Origin: Eleusine coracana subsp. coracana
Lineage: Eukaryota; Streptophyta; Magnoliopsida; Poales; Poaceae
Assembly: GCA_032690845.1 (NCBI GenBank)
Contig: CM064417.1
Span: 40,492,432-40,556,431 of the forward strand
Length of the DNA stretch: 64,000 bases
Reading direction: 5' to 3'
This document shows positions 1 to 11,140 of the stretch, piece after piece; positions within the stretch are counted from its first letter, which is position 1; every line of letters begins with the position of its first letter. A program made the position numbers and the translations under genes. The notes below the pieces were generated by a model, which saw only the letters and a program-made list of their open reading frames with translations, did not search any database and was not told the DNA's origin.

Positions 1-409
1 ACGCTGGAATATTATGGTTATACAATTTATATTGCACAACAGACTGCCACTACACTAAACCCAAAGCTAGAGTGCGAGAGGTCATGCGTCGATTGGTCGA
101 TTCTGCTTGTTACGCCGTTATAAATTACAACCTAACTTGTTAAGGCAAACTGGTGCAGCTTCTGTTTTTGTCTCTAAAAGACTTAAGGTGAAAAGGTCCA
201 AGTGCCATAGCGCGACTAACATAGCTTAGCACCGACTGATTTGCTCTAAGTAACAGGAGATTGCCTTTATAACTATTTAGTTACTTTTTCCAAACTTGTT
301 TAGTAACTAAGCAAGCACAAGGATTAATATTTATATTTACATGGAGACAATATTGTTTTCCTGATTCAAATACTACTAATATTTGTTTACATTGTAGATA
401 TTACAGGTC
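1..409. other. No gene recognised; probably internal part of a Tat-type element
   Basis: AT-rich sequence without an ORF I can name. It lies just beyond the last recognisable block of the minus-strand antisense ORF, so it is probably retrotransposon interior. That is inference from position only. Confidence 0.4.
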
Positions 410-2821
410 CTATGAAGGAGAGGAGGCATCATCTTGTAATTCTATCTTTGGAGTTGCTGGAGGAGACGACGCGATGGGGTCAACCTCTACATTATCGACT
501 AACGCACGGGAGGTTTCCAGCATGGAGTCCATAAGCAACTGACATTGGTCGACCGTCAAGTCAGTGTTGAAGCCCTCCTTAACCTTGTCCAATGGCAGAG
601 CTAGAGACCAAGATTGGCAAATAGCCAGTACTTGACTCCCGACCTCGGTCGCCACTATTCTAGTGTTGTTGGCGATCACCTCTGGCGCGTGCTCTAGCAA
701 GTACTCCAAGGAGTGCCTGGTTTCCTCCACTTGGTTAGCATGGATATAATCCAAGGCTTTCTAAGCACTGTAGGATATGGCTGCAAAAGTCATGAAGGGT
801 ATTAGATGATGAAGTTCAAGAGCAATGATAAAAGACTTAAAAAGATAGCTTACTGACAAGATTACACTTGAAGGATTTAGAGATGCTCTTAGCCTCCTCA
901 ACCTTTCCTTTGGTCTCCTCCAGTTCCTTTTTCAGCCGAGTGATCTCAGCGCTCTCGTTTTCAACCAGCTTGGAGAAGTCGTTCTTCTCTGCAGTTAGAG
1001 CATTTAAGAATCTCTGCTGGTTTGAAGTTAATTTCTTCAAGTCGGTGACTTTCTAATCATGAGCTAAAGATACAAATAAAAGATTTAGCAATAGAGTGAG
1101 AAAGAAGTCAATGTAAGTTGGTATGCAATCTTACCAATGACATCAGCATGACTCTGCTCTAGAGCTTGGGTCACCTCCTTGTGGTCGGTCTGCAATTTTT
1201 TCATTTGCCTTCTGGCTTGGGAAAGCTGCTCACCGGTAACTGATGACAACAAGTCAATACCTCTAAAAGAAGAATCTTGAATGCACAAGATGTTAGGGAC
1301 TTACCAAAAGATTTGGCCTCAAGGTATTCAATCCTGGCCTACTTCTTCTCCACAAGAGAATATATTCTCTAAAGATGAAGAAGGGTTAGGTTAATTGGAA
1401 TAATGATTCAAGAAAGAAAAACTTGGTATTGATGTACCTTGTTGGCCTCTCTATGCTGATGCATGACGTCCATGTCCTCAGCTTCCGGTCAACTCAATGA
1501 GTCCTCGACCAACACGGTCTTACCCTTATAACAGGGAGAAGGCATACTGGTTGGGGAAGGGTCGACGACTTGAGGAGCGAGCGTCGACAGTGGCGTGGGC
1601 ACTGGAGCATTGAGCGACTTCCTTGACTCGGTCTGCGCACTTGATGGTGTGCGGACCAACTGAGGCTGGACGGTCGGTCAAGGAACACGAGTTGACCGAG
1701 TGTCTTGAGACCCTTGGGTGCTCTGATTATCACTTGATAGACTGCTATGACTACCAAAGAAGCATAGCATTAAGATCTGACAATAGTTAGCAATAGAGAC
1801 GAAGAAGAACTAAAAACATGAAGAATTGTACCTAGAGGCTTGCTTAATTTTGATCCGATAGACTTTCTTTTTCAGAGAAGCGGTCTGCGGGTCAGAATCC
1901 TTCCTCTTCAGGGAAGTCTTGGCAGCTTCATCGGTCTTCTTCACCACCCTTGCACCACTCTCTGATTTGCTCAGGGGCTCCGGCTGGCTAGAGGGTCGGT
2001 CGAAGTGTGCAGGGGTTGGCAGATTAGCATCAGGGCGGTGCTCCCTCTCGTCATCATCGTCATCTCCCACATATTGCCGAAGATGGTGAGTGGTCTGCTT
2101 CACTCGTCGGCTGGGAGAGGGCAAGTCGGGGCGAGGAGGTGTTGTGGAGATGCTGGCGATGACCTCTTCGGTCGGTCGGGCCATTGCTGAAGAACTGGTA
2201 TCACCAGTGCTAGTCTGTGATGGTTTCTTGACATAATTCGGTCCCTCGGTGTCGGTCGGAGGGAGCGGAGGGTGTGACACGTAAGTGTTCAAAACCTGCA
2301 AAGACATCAAGACATTTCACATTGTGATTGTTCAAAGAAACGTCAGAATTATTCAAGACGACTAAGGCTTACTCGGGCCCGTAGAATGCCCACGTTGTAT
2401 GCCTTCACGATTAAGAAGTGATCTTGGATGATGTCTCCTTTAAACATCTTCGATAACCGCGAGCGACGCAGAGTGGAGTTTGGCGGATTAGATACCTCCC
2501 TCGTCTCATCGTCGGTGGCAATCCCAGGTGGGGTGGCTCTGTTTCTTCAACGGTTGCACTCGGCGCACTATAAAACTTTTTGCTATAGTAATGCCGTCTA
2601 CCCCTTCATTCTTTAGCTCTGTGATTTTCTCTAGCAGAGCGACCACTTGGGGGTCGGTCGGGTCAGGTTTTTCTGACCACCGCGCCTGGTGAATGGCCTT
2701 GGCACAAGAGAAGTCGGCAAGAACATGAGGAGGATTGTCATAGTAGAACCACTCATCCTTCCAATTCTTGTTCCCGGTCTTCAATGGGACGTTGATGTAG
2801 GCCTCCTTATTGCGCAATTGG
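410..2821 (-). pseudogene. Antisense ORF of the Tat-type element, distal part (Transposase_28-like, coiled coil)
   Basis: Minus-strand blocks read downwards from 2821. The 2506-2821 block (motif WKDEWFYYDN) continues the globular domain that starts at 8105-8555. Block 1810-2310 is a Ser/Pro/Asp-rich linker with a run of five Asp, and ends at a plausible splice donor. Blocks 1085-1288 and 837-1040 are Glu/Lys-rich and look like coiled coil. Block 410-754 is a helical C-terminal end. They are separated by intron-like AT-rich gaps or by stops; the 1494-1757 stretch has several stops and frame changes. This is the usual plan of grass TE proteins in this family: globular N-terminal domain, low-complexity linker, coiled-coil tail. 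It is not translatable as one protein now. Function is unknown; it is not a transposase in any demonstrated sense. Confidence 0.6.
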
Positions 2822-2826
2822 AAACC
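2822..2826. repeat. Target-site duplication AAACC, left copy (Copia element)
   Basis: AAACC directly precedes the left LTR and recurs at 8100-8104 directly after the right LTR. A 5-bp duplication is the standard length for Copia integration. Confidence 0.85.
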
Positions 2827-3070
2827 TATTGTAAAGTGCTTATGGGCCAAACCCACTTTCTAGAGGAAGGACTCCTAGCCCATGTGGGCTCCTTATCTAA
2901 TTCTAGGCCAACACGAAGTAGGGTTTCCCACTTATAAATTGTTGAGGAGACACCCCTTTGTAATTTCGCTAGAATTATTCAATAAAGAATTTCATCTCCT
3001 CTATTCTTGTTACTTTTAGCTTTCATTCTCTACTTCGATCTATGTGCCCTCGATCGTCGATAACCCAACA
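2827..3070 (+). repeat. Left LTR of the Copia element
   Basis: 244 bp, ending AACCCAACA. It aligns without gaps to 7856-8099. The first dinucleotide is TA rather than TG, a point change compared with the right LTR. A TATAAA box (CTTATAAATT near 2930) lies where the LTR promoter is expected. Confidence 0.9.
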
Positions 3071-3090
3071 AGTTATCAGCACGCTCTACA
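3071..3090 (+). promoter_or_regulatory. Primer-binding site of the Copia element
   Basis: AGTTATCAGCACGCTCT directly follows the left LTR. The TTATCAG core resembles the complement of the 3' end of initiator Met tRNA, the usual primer of plant Copia elements. Confidence 0.6.
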
Positions 3091-4752
3091 GAGCCGGCCA
3101 TCTACTCGGCGATTAAAGGTATGATTTTCGATTGATTTTATATCTTGACTCGTTGCAGTCAAGATCTGTCCACGAGATCGCCACAAAAATCTTGACTCGT
3201 TGTAGTCAAGATCTACAACAACAAAAGCCTGTGATCGGAGGCGGCACCATGAAATAACAAAATCAGATTAAGGGAACTTATGCGCCCGCGATCTCCTAAC
3301 CCTAACCGGATCTGGAACCGGCAAGGGGAGGATCTAAGATATCTAGATCCAAAACGGGATACGTCCAGAAGTTCAAAAAAAAGGCCACATGAGAGCCCTC
3401 CGCCGACACGAGCCACGAAGATGGCAAGAAAAAAAAGACTGGATCTACCCTAACCCTAGCGGTGAAGGTGACCGGATCCATCACAGAAAGATCAAAGAAG
3501 AAGAAAAAACAAAACATGGTGGAGCCTTAGATCCGTTCCGTGCGGCTCAGATCTAGGCCATGCTAGCCCAGATCCGGCCCCACCGAACCTGGATGCAGCT
3601 CCATACATCAGAGCAAGTTGAAAAAGATTGAAAAAAAATTCATCAACCCAGATCCGGGCCCGCCATGAAGGCGCAACCCAGATCCGGGCCTGCCACAAAG
3701 GCGGCTAGGCCCGGGGTCATGGCCTCCCCGAGCGCGTAACACGCCGGCTCGCCCGTCCAAGTACCTGACCCGGCTGGGCCCCACACGTGGCCGATGCTGC
3801 GCCAAGCGCAGGTGGCTGCCTGGCCCACGCGCCAAAGGCTGGCCGCAGCTGTTGGGCCACACCGCGAGCGCTGAGCCCCGGCCTGCCGCTGGCCCACAGC
3901 AACCCCCGACTCCAGCTCGCGAGCGCACCGACGGGAAGCACGCCAGTGCCCCCGAGCAAGCCGGGCCTGCACGCCGACAGCTGCGAGGCACCCCACGCAT
4001 GCCAGCTTGCAATGAGTGGGCCCTCCAGCAGCCCCTGACTCTAGCTTGCAAGACGCCCCCCCCCCCCCCCCCCGACGCGGCTGGCATAGGCGGGTCACAC
4101 GCGCACGCTCGGCGCCCGCGCGCACCTTCGAGCACTGACGTGCATGGGCTCCCATGCGCGCTACCGATTAAAGCGTGGTGGAAGGCATTGGATCTGAGGA
4201 AGAAAGAGGAGGTGTCGGTGGGAAGAAAGAAAGAAACGATAGAGTGGCGGCCGGTTGGAGGAAGAAAGAAAGAGAGTGAGGATGAAGTGAAGGGATTTAG
4301 GGTTTTGACCCCTTTTATACCCCTTCGGGATATATGGGCTATTTGGGCCGGTTTCTGGCCCACTTTAAGCCCGATAGTGAAAAATATCTAGAAATTTTGC
4401 AAAGAAGTTCTCAAAATTTTAGGATTTTCTGTTTTTTGCAAAAACAGACCCAATTTTTGCAGAAGGGCCCTAAAAATTATGAAAATTACTAGAAAATTCA
4501 AGAAAAATTAGAAATTTCACGGGAATGTGTTATTTTGCATATCACCCTAGATTTTTCTAGATTTATATCAAAATAGACTATAGTCCTTATATTATTCTGT
4601 TTCCACGATTTATTAGTTATTTTATGCAGAAATACCAATAAAAATAACTTAAGCATGCAGTTTTTGTTATACCATTTTACTTATGCCCCTTATTACTTGG
4701 AGATATTATTTGCATATACACGAAGTAATTTTTGCACCATGATATCATGCAG
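3091..4752 (+). other. Long leader of the Copia element, with a GC-rich segment at about 3640-4180
   Basis: There is no gag in this 1.7-kb stretch. About 3640-4180 is far more GC-rich than its surroundings, with open frames on both strands and a run of about 16 C near 4058-4073. About 4390-4750 is AT-rich. The overlapping open frames follow from base composition and match nothing I know. The GC-rich block could be captured host DNA or a degenerate leader. Confidence 0.5.
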
Positions 4753-5185
4753 ATGGCTGACCTTGTGAAGAGAGAATTCGACGTGCTTACCCCCATGGAT
4801 GTAACTACCTGTCATAGGCCCTTGATGCTAAAATTCTCCTTAGTGGCAAAAATCTCTTGAAGACAATTATGCCCAAAAATGGAGAACCTACTGCAACAGC
4901 AGTGGAGCAAGCTCAGTACCTGCATTTCCTGAGTCATCATTTATGTACTACATTGAAAAATGAGTACATGACCGAAAGGAACCCAAAGGTCTTGTGGGAC
5001 TCACTGCGTAATCGCTTTGAGCAAATTAAAATAGTCTTACTTCCTAAAGTGGAGCGCGAATGGCAAAACCTACGCTTCCAAGACTACAAGACTGTTAACG
5101 AATACAATACCAAGCTTTATGCGTCACGCATGAAGCTATGTGGCAAAGATCTTAAAGATCCCGACCTCATCCACAATACACTCTC
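4753..5185 (+). pseudogene. Copia gag remnant
   Basis: ATG at 4753 starts a peptide beginning MADLVKREFDVL, as in plant Copia gag leaders, but the frame meets a stop near 4858. The following frame (from about 4857) reads as the UBN2/gag helical region: ALEX-like positions VEQAQYLHFLSHHL, then NPKVLWDSLRNRFEQ, then LRFQDYKTVNEYN. At about 5185 gag sequence jumps directly into integrase sequence, so the zinc knuckle and protease are deleted. Not functional. Confidence 0.8.
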
Positions 5186-5198
5186 GAAGGTGTTTAAT

Positions 5199-7585
5199 AA
5201 GTATTGTATTGAGTTTGGGTATCAAAGTGGAACATTCTGTACCACACGTGCATACACAAAATGGACTTGCAGAATCATTAATTAAGAGGATCAAGTTGAT
5301 AGCACGACCATTATTACAGAATTGCTTATTGCTTACCTCTTGTTGGGGGCATGCAGTGTTGCATGCAGCAGCATTAATTCAATTGAGGCCATCTACTACA
5401 CATGAAGAATCACCATTAGCAATGGTGCGTGGTACAATACCAAACGTTTCTCACTTGCAGAGATTTGGATGTGCTGTGTATGTCCCTATCCCACCGCCTC
5501 AGCGAACTGTAATGGGTGCACAACAAAAACTCAGAGTTTACGTTGGATATGAAAGTGCATCCATAATCAAGTATTTAGAGCCATCTACTGGGGATTTACA
5601 CACGGCTCGCTTCGCTGATTGTATCTTTAATGAAGATCATCTCTCGGGACGAATGCTGTGAAATAGAATGGGAAACTAAAGGAATTCAAGGAATGGATCC
5701 TCGCACTACAGAAACTGAGCTCGAAGTTCAGAACATCCTCCATCTATAGAGGGTTGCTAATGAACTGCCAGAAGTTTTCACCAATACAAGAGACATTGTG
5801 AAGTATCATATACCGGCTGCAAATGCACCTGAAAGAATAGACATCTCATTTGAAGAAGATGACTATATGGAATTCCAGCCTCCTTCCTCAAAAGCAATGA
5901 ATGTTAGGAAGAGGGAGAGTGATCCGGTTACACGGGCACCAAAGAAGCCTAGAGTACAAGCTCAAGCTAAAGCTCCTAGGAGACATCCTGCGGAGAATAA
6001 GCCGAAGCAAACTATTCAAAAGAAGAATATAGAAGGTGAAAGCAAACCACACGAAGTGGTGAGCATTGAAGAAGAAATCCCAAGTGAGAATGTGCGCACA
6101 CTTGAAACTCACGACAGGTTACCAGAAATTCTGATCTAAACAAACCTTTGAATGATGTGGATCAAGAAAATGAAGTAATAGAAGAAGTATCAATGAATTA
6201 TGTTGAGACGGGAGTAGTATACAATAAAAAGACAATGAAAGTCGACTCATATTTTGCTGACATAATTGCAACACAGAATGACTTGGAATCTGAACCAAAG
6301 TCAATGAAGGAATACAAGAAGCGTCCTGACTGGCCAAAGTGGAAAGAAGAAATTTGTGCAGAGTTAAACTCGCTAAAGAAAAGAGAAGTGTTCGGCAATG
6401 TAAGCCTTACACCAAAACGTATCTTCCCAGTAGATCACAAATGGGTGTTTGTCAGGAAGAGAAATGCTCAAAATGAAGTGGCTAGATACAAGGCGAGACT
6501 CATAGCTCAAGGTTTCACGCAGAGACCAGGAATTGACTTCGAAGAAACCTACTCTCCCGTAATGGATGGAATTACTTTCCAGTATTTAATATCATTGGCA
6601 GTGAATATGAATTTGTAAATGCGACTTATGGATGTCGTCACTGCATATTTGTATGGAACATTAGATACAGAAATCTATATGAAAGTTTGAGCATACCCAC
6701 GAAGGGATATTATTGCATCAATCAAACTATACCAAGAAGGTATTAGAGAGATGTAATATGAAAGATGCATACCTACTCAGATCCCCTATGGTTGTGAGAT
6801 CACTCAATGCAGAGGAAGATCCATTTAGACCAAAGGAGGAAGGTGAGGAATTATTGGGATCTCAATATCCCTATCTCAGTGCTATGGGAGCATTGATGTA
6901 CCTTGCAAATGGTACGAGGCCTGATATAGCCTTTGTTGTTAATCTACTTGCTAGATACAGCTCGGCACCAACTATGCGATATTGAAAAGGAATTAAACAA
7001 GTACTAAGATATCTGAGAGGAACTGAAGATTTCAGATTATTTTTTAAGAAGAATGCAGAAGTAACCTTGGATGGCTATACTGATGCTGGCTACTTATCCG
7101 ATTCACACAAGTCAATCTCACAGACTGGATATGTGTTCTTATTTGGTGGAATGGCAATTTTATGGAAGTCAACGAAGCAGACGATTGTTGCTTTATCAAC
7201 AAATTACTCAGAGATCATCGCATTATTTGAAGCCGCCAAGGAATGCACTTGGCTTAGAAGGATGTCAAGGCATATAATGGAGAGTTGTGGAGTATCGTAT
7301 ACTCCATCCCCTACAGTTATCTATGAAGATAATAACATTTGTACTGCACAAATACAATTGGGATATATAAAGTCGAACAGGACAAAGCATATGTTACCTA
7401 AATTCTTCCATACGCATGAATTGCAAGAGAAGGGAGAAATTTTGGTAACTCATGTCCGATCTTGTGATAATCTTGCAGATATGTTCACAAAGGCACTACC
7501 ATCTTGCACTCTTGAAAAGTGTCGGCATGGTATGGGCATGAGAAGACTTAGAGAAGTGCTTGGAACAGGGGGAGAACTTCCCTAA
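5199..7585 (+). pseudogene. Copia pol remnant (integrase end, partial RT, RNase H)
   Basis: 5199-5661 reads as the C-terminal part of Copia integrase (HSVPHVHTQNGLAE, then LQRFGCAVYVPI); the first catalytic residues are lost by deletion. 5798-6139 is the Lys/Glu-rich linker between integrase and RT. 6148-6710 is the first part of the RT (VDHKWVFVRK, YKARLIAQGFTQRPGIDFEETYSPV); it is followed by stops and a jump to SNYTKKVLERCNMKDAY at 6713, so the YVDD active site is absent. 7060-7585 is RNase H (SQTGYVFLFGG, IVALSTNYSEIIALFEAAKE, then DNLADMFTKALP). Frameshifts and stops separate the blocks. A protein cannot be made from it. Confidence 0.88.
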
Positions 7586-7845
7586 GTACATCACGTTCCC
7601 GAATTAAAGAATCATCTCGAAGATAATTCATGTCATTCATGAAGATCGATAAGCATTAATCATAAAGATTAAAGTATTGTACTCTTTTCCCTTATGAGTT
7701 TTTCATATGAAGTTTTCTCATTAAGGTTTTTAATGAGGCAATGCGTACAATACAAGTGACGGTAATATGTGCTCTTTTCTCTATTTTTCCCACTGGGTTT
7801 TTAAGGAGTTTTTTTAATGAGGCATATTTATCGTGACAAAGAGCC

Positions 7846-7855
7846 CAAGGGGGAG
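7846..7855 (+). promoter_or_regulatory. Polypurine tract of the Copia element
   Basis: AAGGGGGAG directly precedes the right LTR, the expected plus-strand priming site. Confidence 0.75.
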
Positions 7856-8099
7856 TGTTATAAAACGCTTATGGGCCAGGCCCAGTTTCTAGAAGAAGTA
7901 CTTCTGGCCCATGTGGGCTCCTTATCTAATTCTAGTCCAACACGAAGTAGGGTTTCCCCCTTATAAATAGTTGAAGAGACACCCATTTGTAATTTCGCCA
8001 GAATTATTCAACAAAGAATTTCGTCTCCTCTATTCTTGTTACTTTTAGCTTTCGTTCTCTACTTCGATCTATGTGTCTTCGATCGTCGATAACCCAACA
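7856..8099 (+). repeat. Right LTR of the Copia element
   Basis: Starts TGTTATAAAACG and ends AACCCAACA, 244 bp, with a TATAAATA box near 7963. It is followed by the target-site copy AAACC at 8100-8104. Confidence 0.92.
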
Positions 8100-8104
8100 A
8101 AACC

Positions 8105-8555
8105 AACTTCACGTATGGCGACTTGGTTTTCCTTGGTTGGCAACGATCGGAGGATGAACAAATGGCAGAACAAGGTAAAATAGGGCAGAATGCCCAGGAA
8201 AGCTTCGCACATATGCACGAAAATAGCAATGTGCAGGATGGAGTTGGAATTGAGGTGGACGAGCTCAATCCCATAAAAGAAAAGGAGCCTGCATAGAAAA
8301 CTGCAGCAGGGACTCCGAAGCCATGCTCAAAGTAGGATCGAAAAACTATGATCTGGTTATGGAGTGGAAGGGGGCGAGTTTCTTTCGGTACCTTCCAATC
8401 AATGCGATCTTGTTCCGGAAGGAGGCCGTCTTCCACCATCTTGTTCAGATCAGCGGTGGAGATGCTGCTCTTCGAGAACTCCTGAATCTCTCTGGGATCT
8501 CCAGCTACGAGGAGGAGGACTCAGTGGCGGCTTTCTTGGATGATTTGCGAGGCAT
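8105..8555 (-). pseudogene. Antisense ORF of the Tat-type element, N-terminal part
   Basis: The likely start is the ATG at 8555 (MPRKSSKKAATESSSS), followed at 8505-8507 by TAG where a CAG Gln codon would keep the frame open. After a frame change the sequence reads as the globular domain of grass TE proteins in the Transposase_28 family (GIELVHLN, then HIAIFVHMCEAFLGILPYF). It continues across the Copia insertion into 2821-2506. A minus-strand TATA box lies about 205 bp upstream (8757-8770). The open frame seen on the opposite strand at 8323-8598 is a shadow. Confidence 0.65.
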
Positions 8556-8756
8556 CTTCGAGAGTTGCAGCAACGCGGTGGATCTAAACCCTAGCTAAGG
8601 CTTGGGAGCTTGATGGCGATGAAGATCTGGGGTGGTGATGGGAGAGTGCGCTAACCCTAGCTCTAGAAGCAGAGGAGTCACAAGGACAGGGGAGGCGCGA
8701 GGAAGACGAAGTGTTGTGTGCAAATGGTGGCGTGGACCTGGGGTCAACAGTACGTT

Positions 8757-8770
8757 CCCCTTTTTATACC
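8757..8770 (-). promoter_or_regulatory. TATA box for the antisense ORF
   Basis: On the minus strand GGTATAAAAAGGGG lies about 205 bp before the ATG at 8555. The matching ORF at the right end of the window also has its own TATA box (62120-62127), which supports a dedicated promoter. Confidence 0.5.
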
Positions 8771-9550
8771 TACATCTTTTTGACCTAGTCTTCTGGGTCC
8801 CATGGGCTGTATGGGCCGTACAGTGACGGGCTTTTCCGCTTAATAAAAGTAATAAGTAAAAAGCTTTATTCTTTAAAAAGAATTAGAGCTATCAGCCTTG
8901 AGAAATAATCTCGGGGCCTTCTTTGATGAGAAGCAGTGGCAAATCCACTTAAAAATATTTTCCGTATCTTTATGATTTGATGATCGCATAGCAGAGGACT
9001 AAAAGGTCATACGGGAGCAGGTTCTAAGGACAGGTTTCTGATTAATGTTAGTAAATAGTTCTCAAAATTGGGCTTGTATTAAGTCGGGTGATGGTTCATT
9101 AAGGAAAAACTATGTTATGATTGATTTCATTATAGTTTAGTACTTAGTTATGATTGATCATAGCTATTTTTTGATTTCACAAATGATAGATGTCATGAGA
9201 ATCAAAAGGTCATTCGGCTAAGGGTGAATATCACTCTATCTTAAATATAATCGGTCAGCACAATATATATTGGGTAGACCGAGTACCTGGTTTGATGATC
9301 AGGGGTTTAGTTGCTCCAATTTGATTATTTGAGTAAAGTTATATAACAAAATGTTAAGAACTAATATTACTAGACTCTTGCATTATTTGTTAGCCTCCAA
9401 AGTATACAAGAGTCAGGGGCTACACCTGATCAGGTGCACCTCGTTGGCGCACCAGATCTATCAAGAACTTGGGTCATGAGGTCTTCCTAATTTATGACCT
9501 GTTCATATCAACATTGAAGATCACTCAACACAGCTCAAAACCAGAAAGCA
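8771..9550. other. Spacer between antisense ORF and 3' LTR; no gene seen
   Basis: Mostly AT-rich, with no coding similarity that I can recognise. It is placed as the untranslated 3' part of the Tat-type element. Confidence 0.5.
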
Positions 9551-9562
9551 CTCGGGGGCTGC

Positions 9563-9932
9563 TGTGAGATACTTGCCTTACAGGTATCCATAGATATGCC
9601 TAAGTCGGTAACCGACCGGGTACCTTATCAATAAGGAAACTGACCGAGTCGGCTTGGAGCGCAAGACAATTAGAGATAGATTATCTATATAAATCCTTGT
9701 AGAATACAAGTAGTACTTTTCATGTACCCCCTGCCGACCGGATATATAAGGCGGCAGGAATCCCCTATCGGGGAAAAAACATTACAAGTAATACGATCTA
9801 CAGATCACAGGACATAGGGGTTTCTCTCATCGAGAGGGCCCGAACCTGTATAACTCGGCGTCTTTTGCAACCATCATAGTTCTTAGTCTTGACATAGCCC
9901 TATAAATTTATTGCCGAGATCAAGTCTCGACA
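9563..9932 (+). repeat. 3' LTR of the Tat-type element
   Basis: Runs from TGTGAGATAC to CTCGACA, 370 bp, with TG/CA ends. It is preceded by the purine-rich tract CTCGGGGGCTGC and has a TATATAAG box at 9743-9750. The partner LTR is outside the window, so the ends rest on the TG/CA rule, on the tract and on LINE coding sequence resuming directly at 9933. Confidence 0.65.
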
Positions 9933-11135
9933 CATAGGGATACCTAGGTATCTAAAGGGATAGTTTCCGTGTTGGCATCCAAACATATGGGAGTATTGCT
10001 ACTCCATCTCTTTGGCCTTGCGAAAAAACAAATCACTCTTATGGAAATTGATTTTAAAACCAGACTAATGCTCAAAAAACACAGAAAAGTAACTTTATAA
10101 TTTTAGCTTTCTCAAAATCATGATCCATAAAAAGTATAGTGTCATCTGCGTATTAGAGGATTGATAATCCATCGTCTACTAAATAAGGCACCACCCATGC
10201 AATTTGACCAACCTCCTTTGCTCTATTAATCAATGTGGCCAACATATCGACCATAATATTAAATATGATAGGAGATAGGGGATCCCCTGTCTAAGACCCT
10301 TTTTAGTCTGAAAGTTATCCCCTCCTTGGTCGTTTATTTTAATTCCCACATGGCCCCCTCGTATGATTGTATCAATCCATTGACATCACTTTGAAGAGAA
10401 GCGCTTCATTTGAAGGATTTGTCTCACAAAGAGCCATTTGACTTTATCATTTGCCTTTTCAAAGTCAATTTTAAATATGATACCATCTAGCTTCCTCTGA
10501 TGCATTTTATGTATTGCGTCATGGAGGATAACTACCCCTTGAATAATGTTTCTCACGAGAATAAAAGTTGTTTGTGTAGGTTGGATCACTTTATGTGCCA
10601 CTGTTGTAAATCTATTAGTAGCTACTTTTGTGAATATTTTGAAGCTCACATTCAACAAACAAATTGGTATGTATTATTGAATTTTAATTGCTTCTTTGCA
10701 TTTTGGCAGTAGTATAATTGTACCAAAGTTCAGACTATGCAGAGCTAGGAACCCACTATGGAATTCATAAAAGAGGGCCATGAGGTCATTCTTAATTAGA
10801 CCCCAAAAGGCTTCATAGAATTCAACTGGAAAACCATCGGACATTGGTGTCTTATTATGCTTCATTTAAAAAATAGCATGGCATACATCTTCCTCTGAGA
10901 ATTGTTCCACTAAAACTCTATTCTCCTCCTCAGATACTTGAGGAATGTCATCTATTCTTGTCTCATCCGGTCTAAATGAATTTTCTTGTGGGGGTCCAAA
11001 GAGTCCTCTGTAGTAAGTGGTAATATATTTTTTAAGTTCATCATCACCACTTATTATTGTCTCGCCATCTTGGAGCTGGAAATCCATGTTTTCCTGTATT
11101 TCGCATTTCCACTAACTGGAAGTACTTAGTATTTC
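9933..11135 (-). pseudogene. LINE (non-LTR) ORF2 fragment, reverse transcriptase domain
   Basis: The minus-strand reading from 11090 downwards gives the plant L1-type RT in order: the pre-RT segment (YYRGLFGPP), then SDGFPVEFYEAFW, then GTIILLPK, then RNIIQGVVILHDAIH, then GIIFKIDFEKA(N)DKV, and finally the catalytic YADD box at about 10155 (YADDTILFMDHDFEKA), followed by FRYLGIP at the left edge. A TAA stands just before YADD where Gln is usual, and other frame breaks exist. It is a dead copy. It is cut on the left by the Tat-type LTR at 9932 and on the right by the solo LTR at 11141; it resumes at 12514. Confidence 0.85.
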
Positions 11136-11140
11136 AGCCT
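11136..11140. repeat. Target-site duplication AGCCT, left copy (solo LTR)
   Basis: AGCCT precedes the solo LTR and recurs at 12509-12513 right after it. Removing the LTR and one copy joins the two LINE pieces. Confidence 0.85.

Larger units (their letters stand above)
2827..8099 (+). mobile_element. Non-autonomous Ty1/Copia retrotransposon, internally deleted
   Basis: Two 244-bp LTRs (2827-3070 and 7856-8099) flank a 4.8-kb interior with remnants of gag, integrase, reverse transcriptase and RNase H in Copia order, all on the plus strand. The 5-bp duplication AAACC flanks the element. By eye the LTRs differ at about 22 of 244 positions, so the insertion is not recent. Large deletions remove the end of gag, the protease, most of the integrase and the YVDD box of the RT, so the element cannot move by itself. 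The primer site just inside the left LTR and the RT/RNase H sequences suggest the Ale/Retrofit group; this is a tentative call. It sits inside the antisense ORF of the Tat-type element. Confidence 0.92.
1..9932 (+). mobile_element. 3' part of a Ty3/Gypsy Tat-type retrotransposon (5' part outside window)
   Basis: The layout is an antisense ORF (410-8555, minus strand), a spacer, a polypurine-like tract at 9551-9561 and an LTR at 9563-9932 in plus orientation. An antisense ORF between pol and the 3' LTR is known in the Tat lineage of plant Ty3/Gypsy elements, and its product often matches the family called putative gypsy type transposon (Transposase_28). The gag-pol half is not in the window. 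The right LTR end abuts LINE coding sequence at 9933, so the element went into a LINE. A Copia element (2827-8099) later went into this one. The lineage call rests on architecture and protein resemblance, not on a pol sequence. Confidence 0.6.

Noticed and set aside
3608..4363. Long overlapping ORFs on both strands
   Set aside because: They come from a GC-rich segment with few stop codons. There is no domain and no splice or start context.
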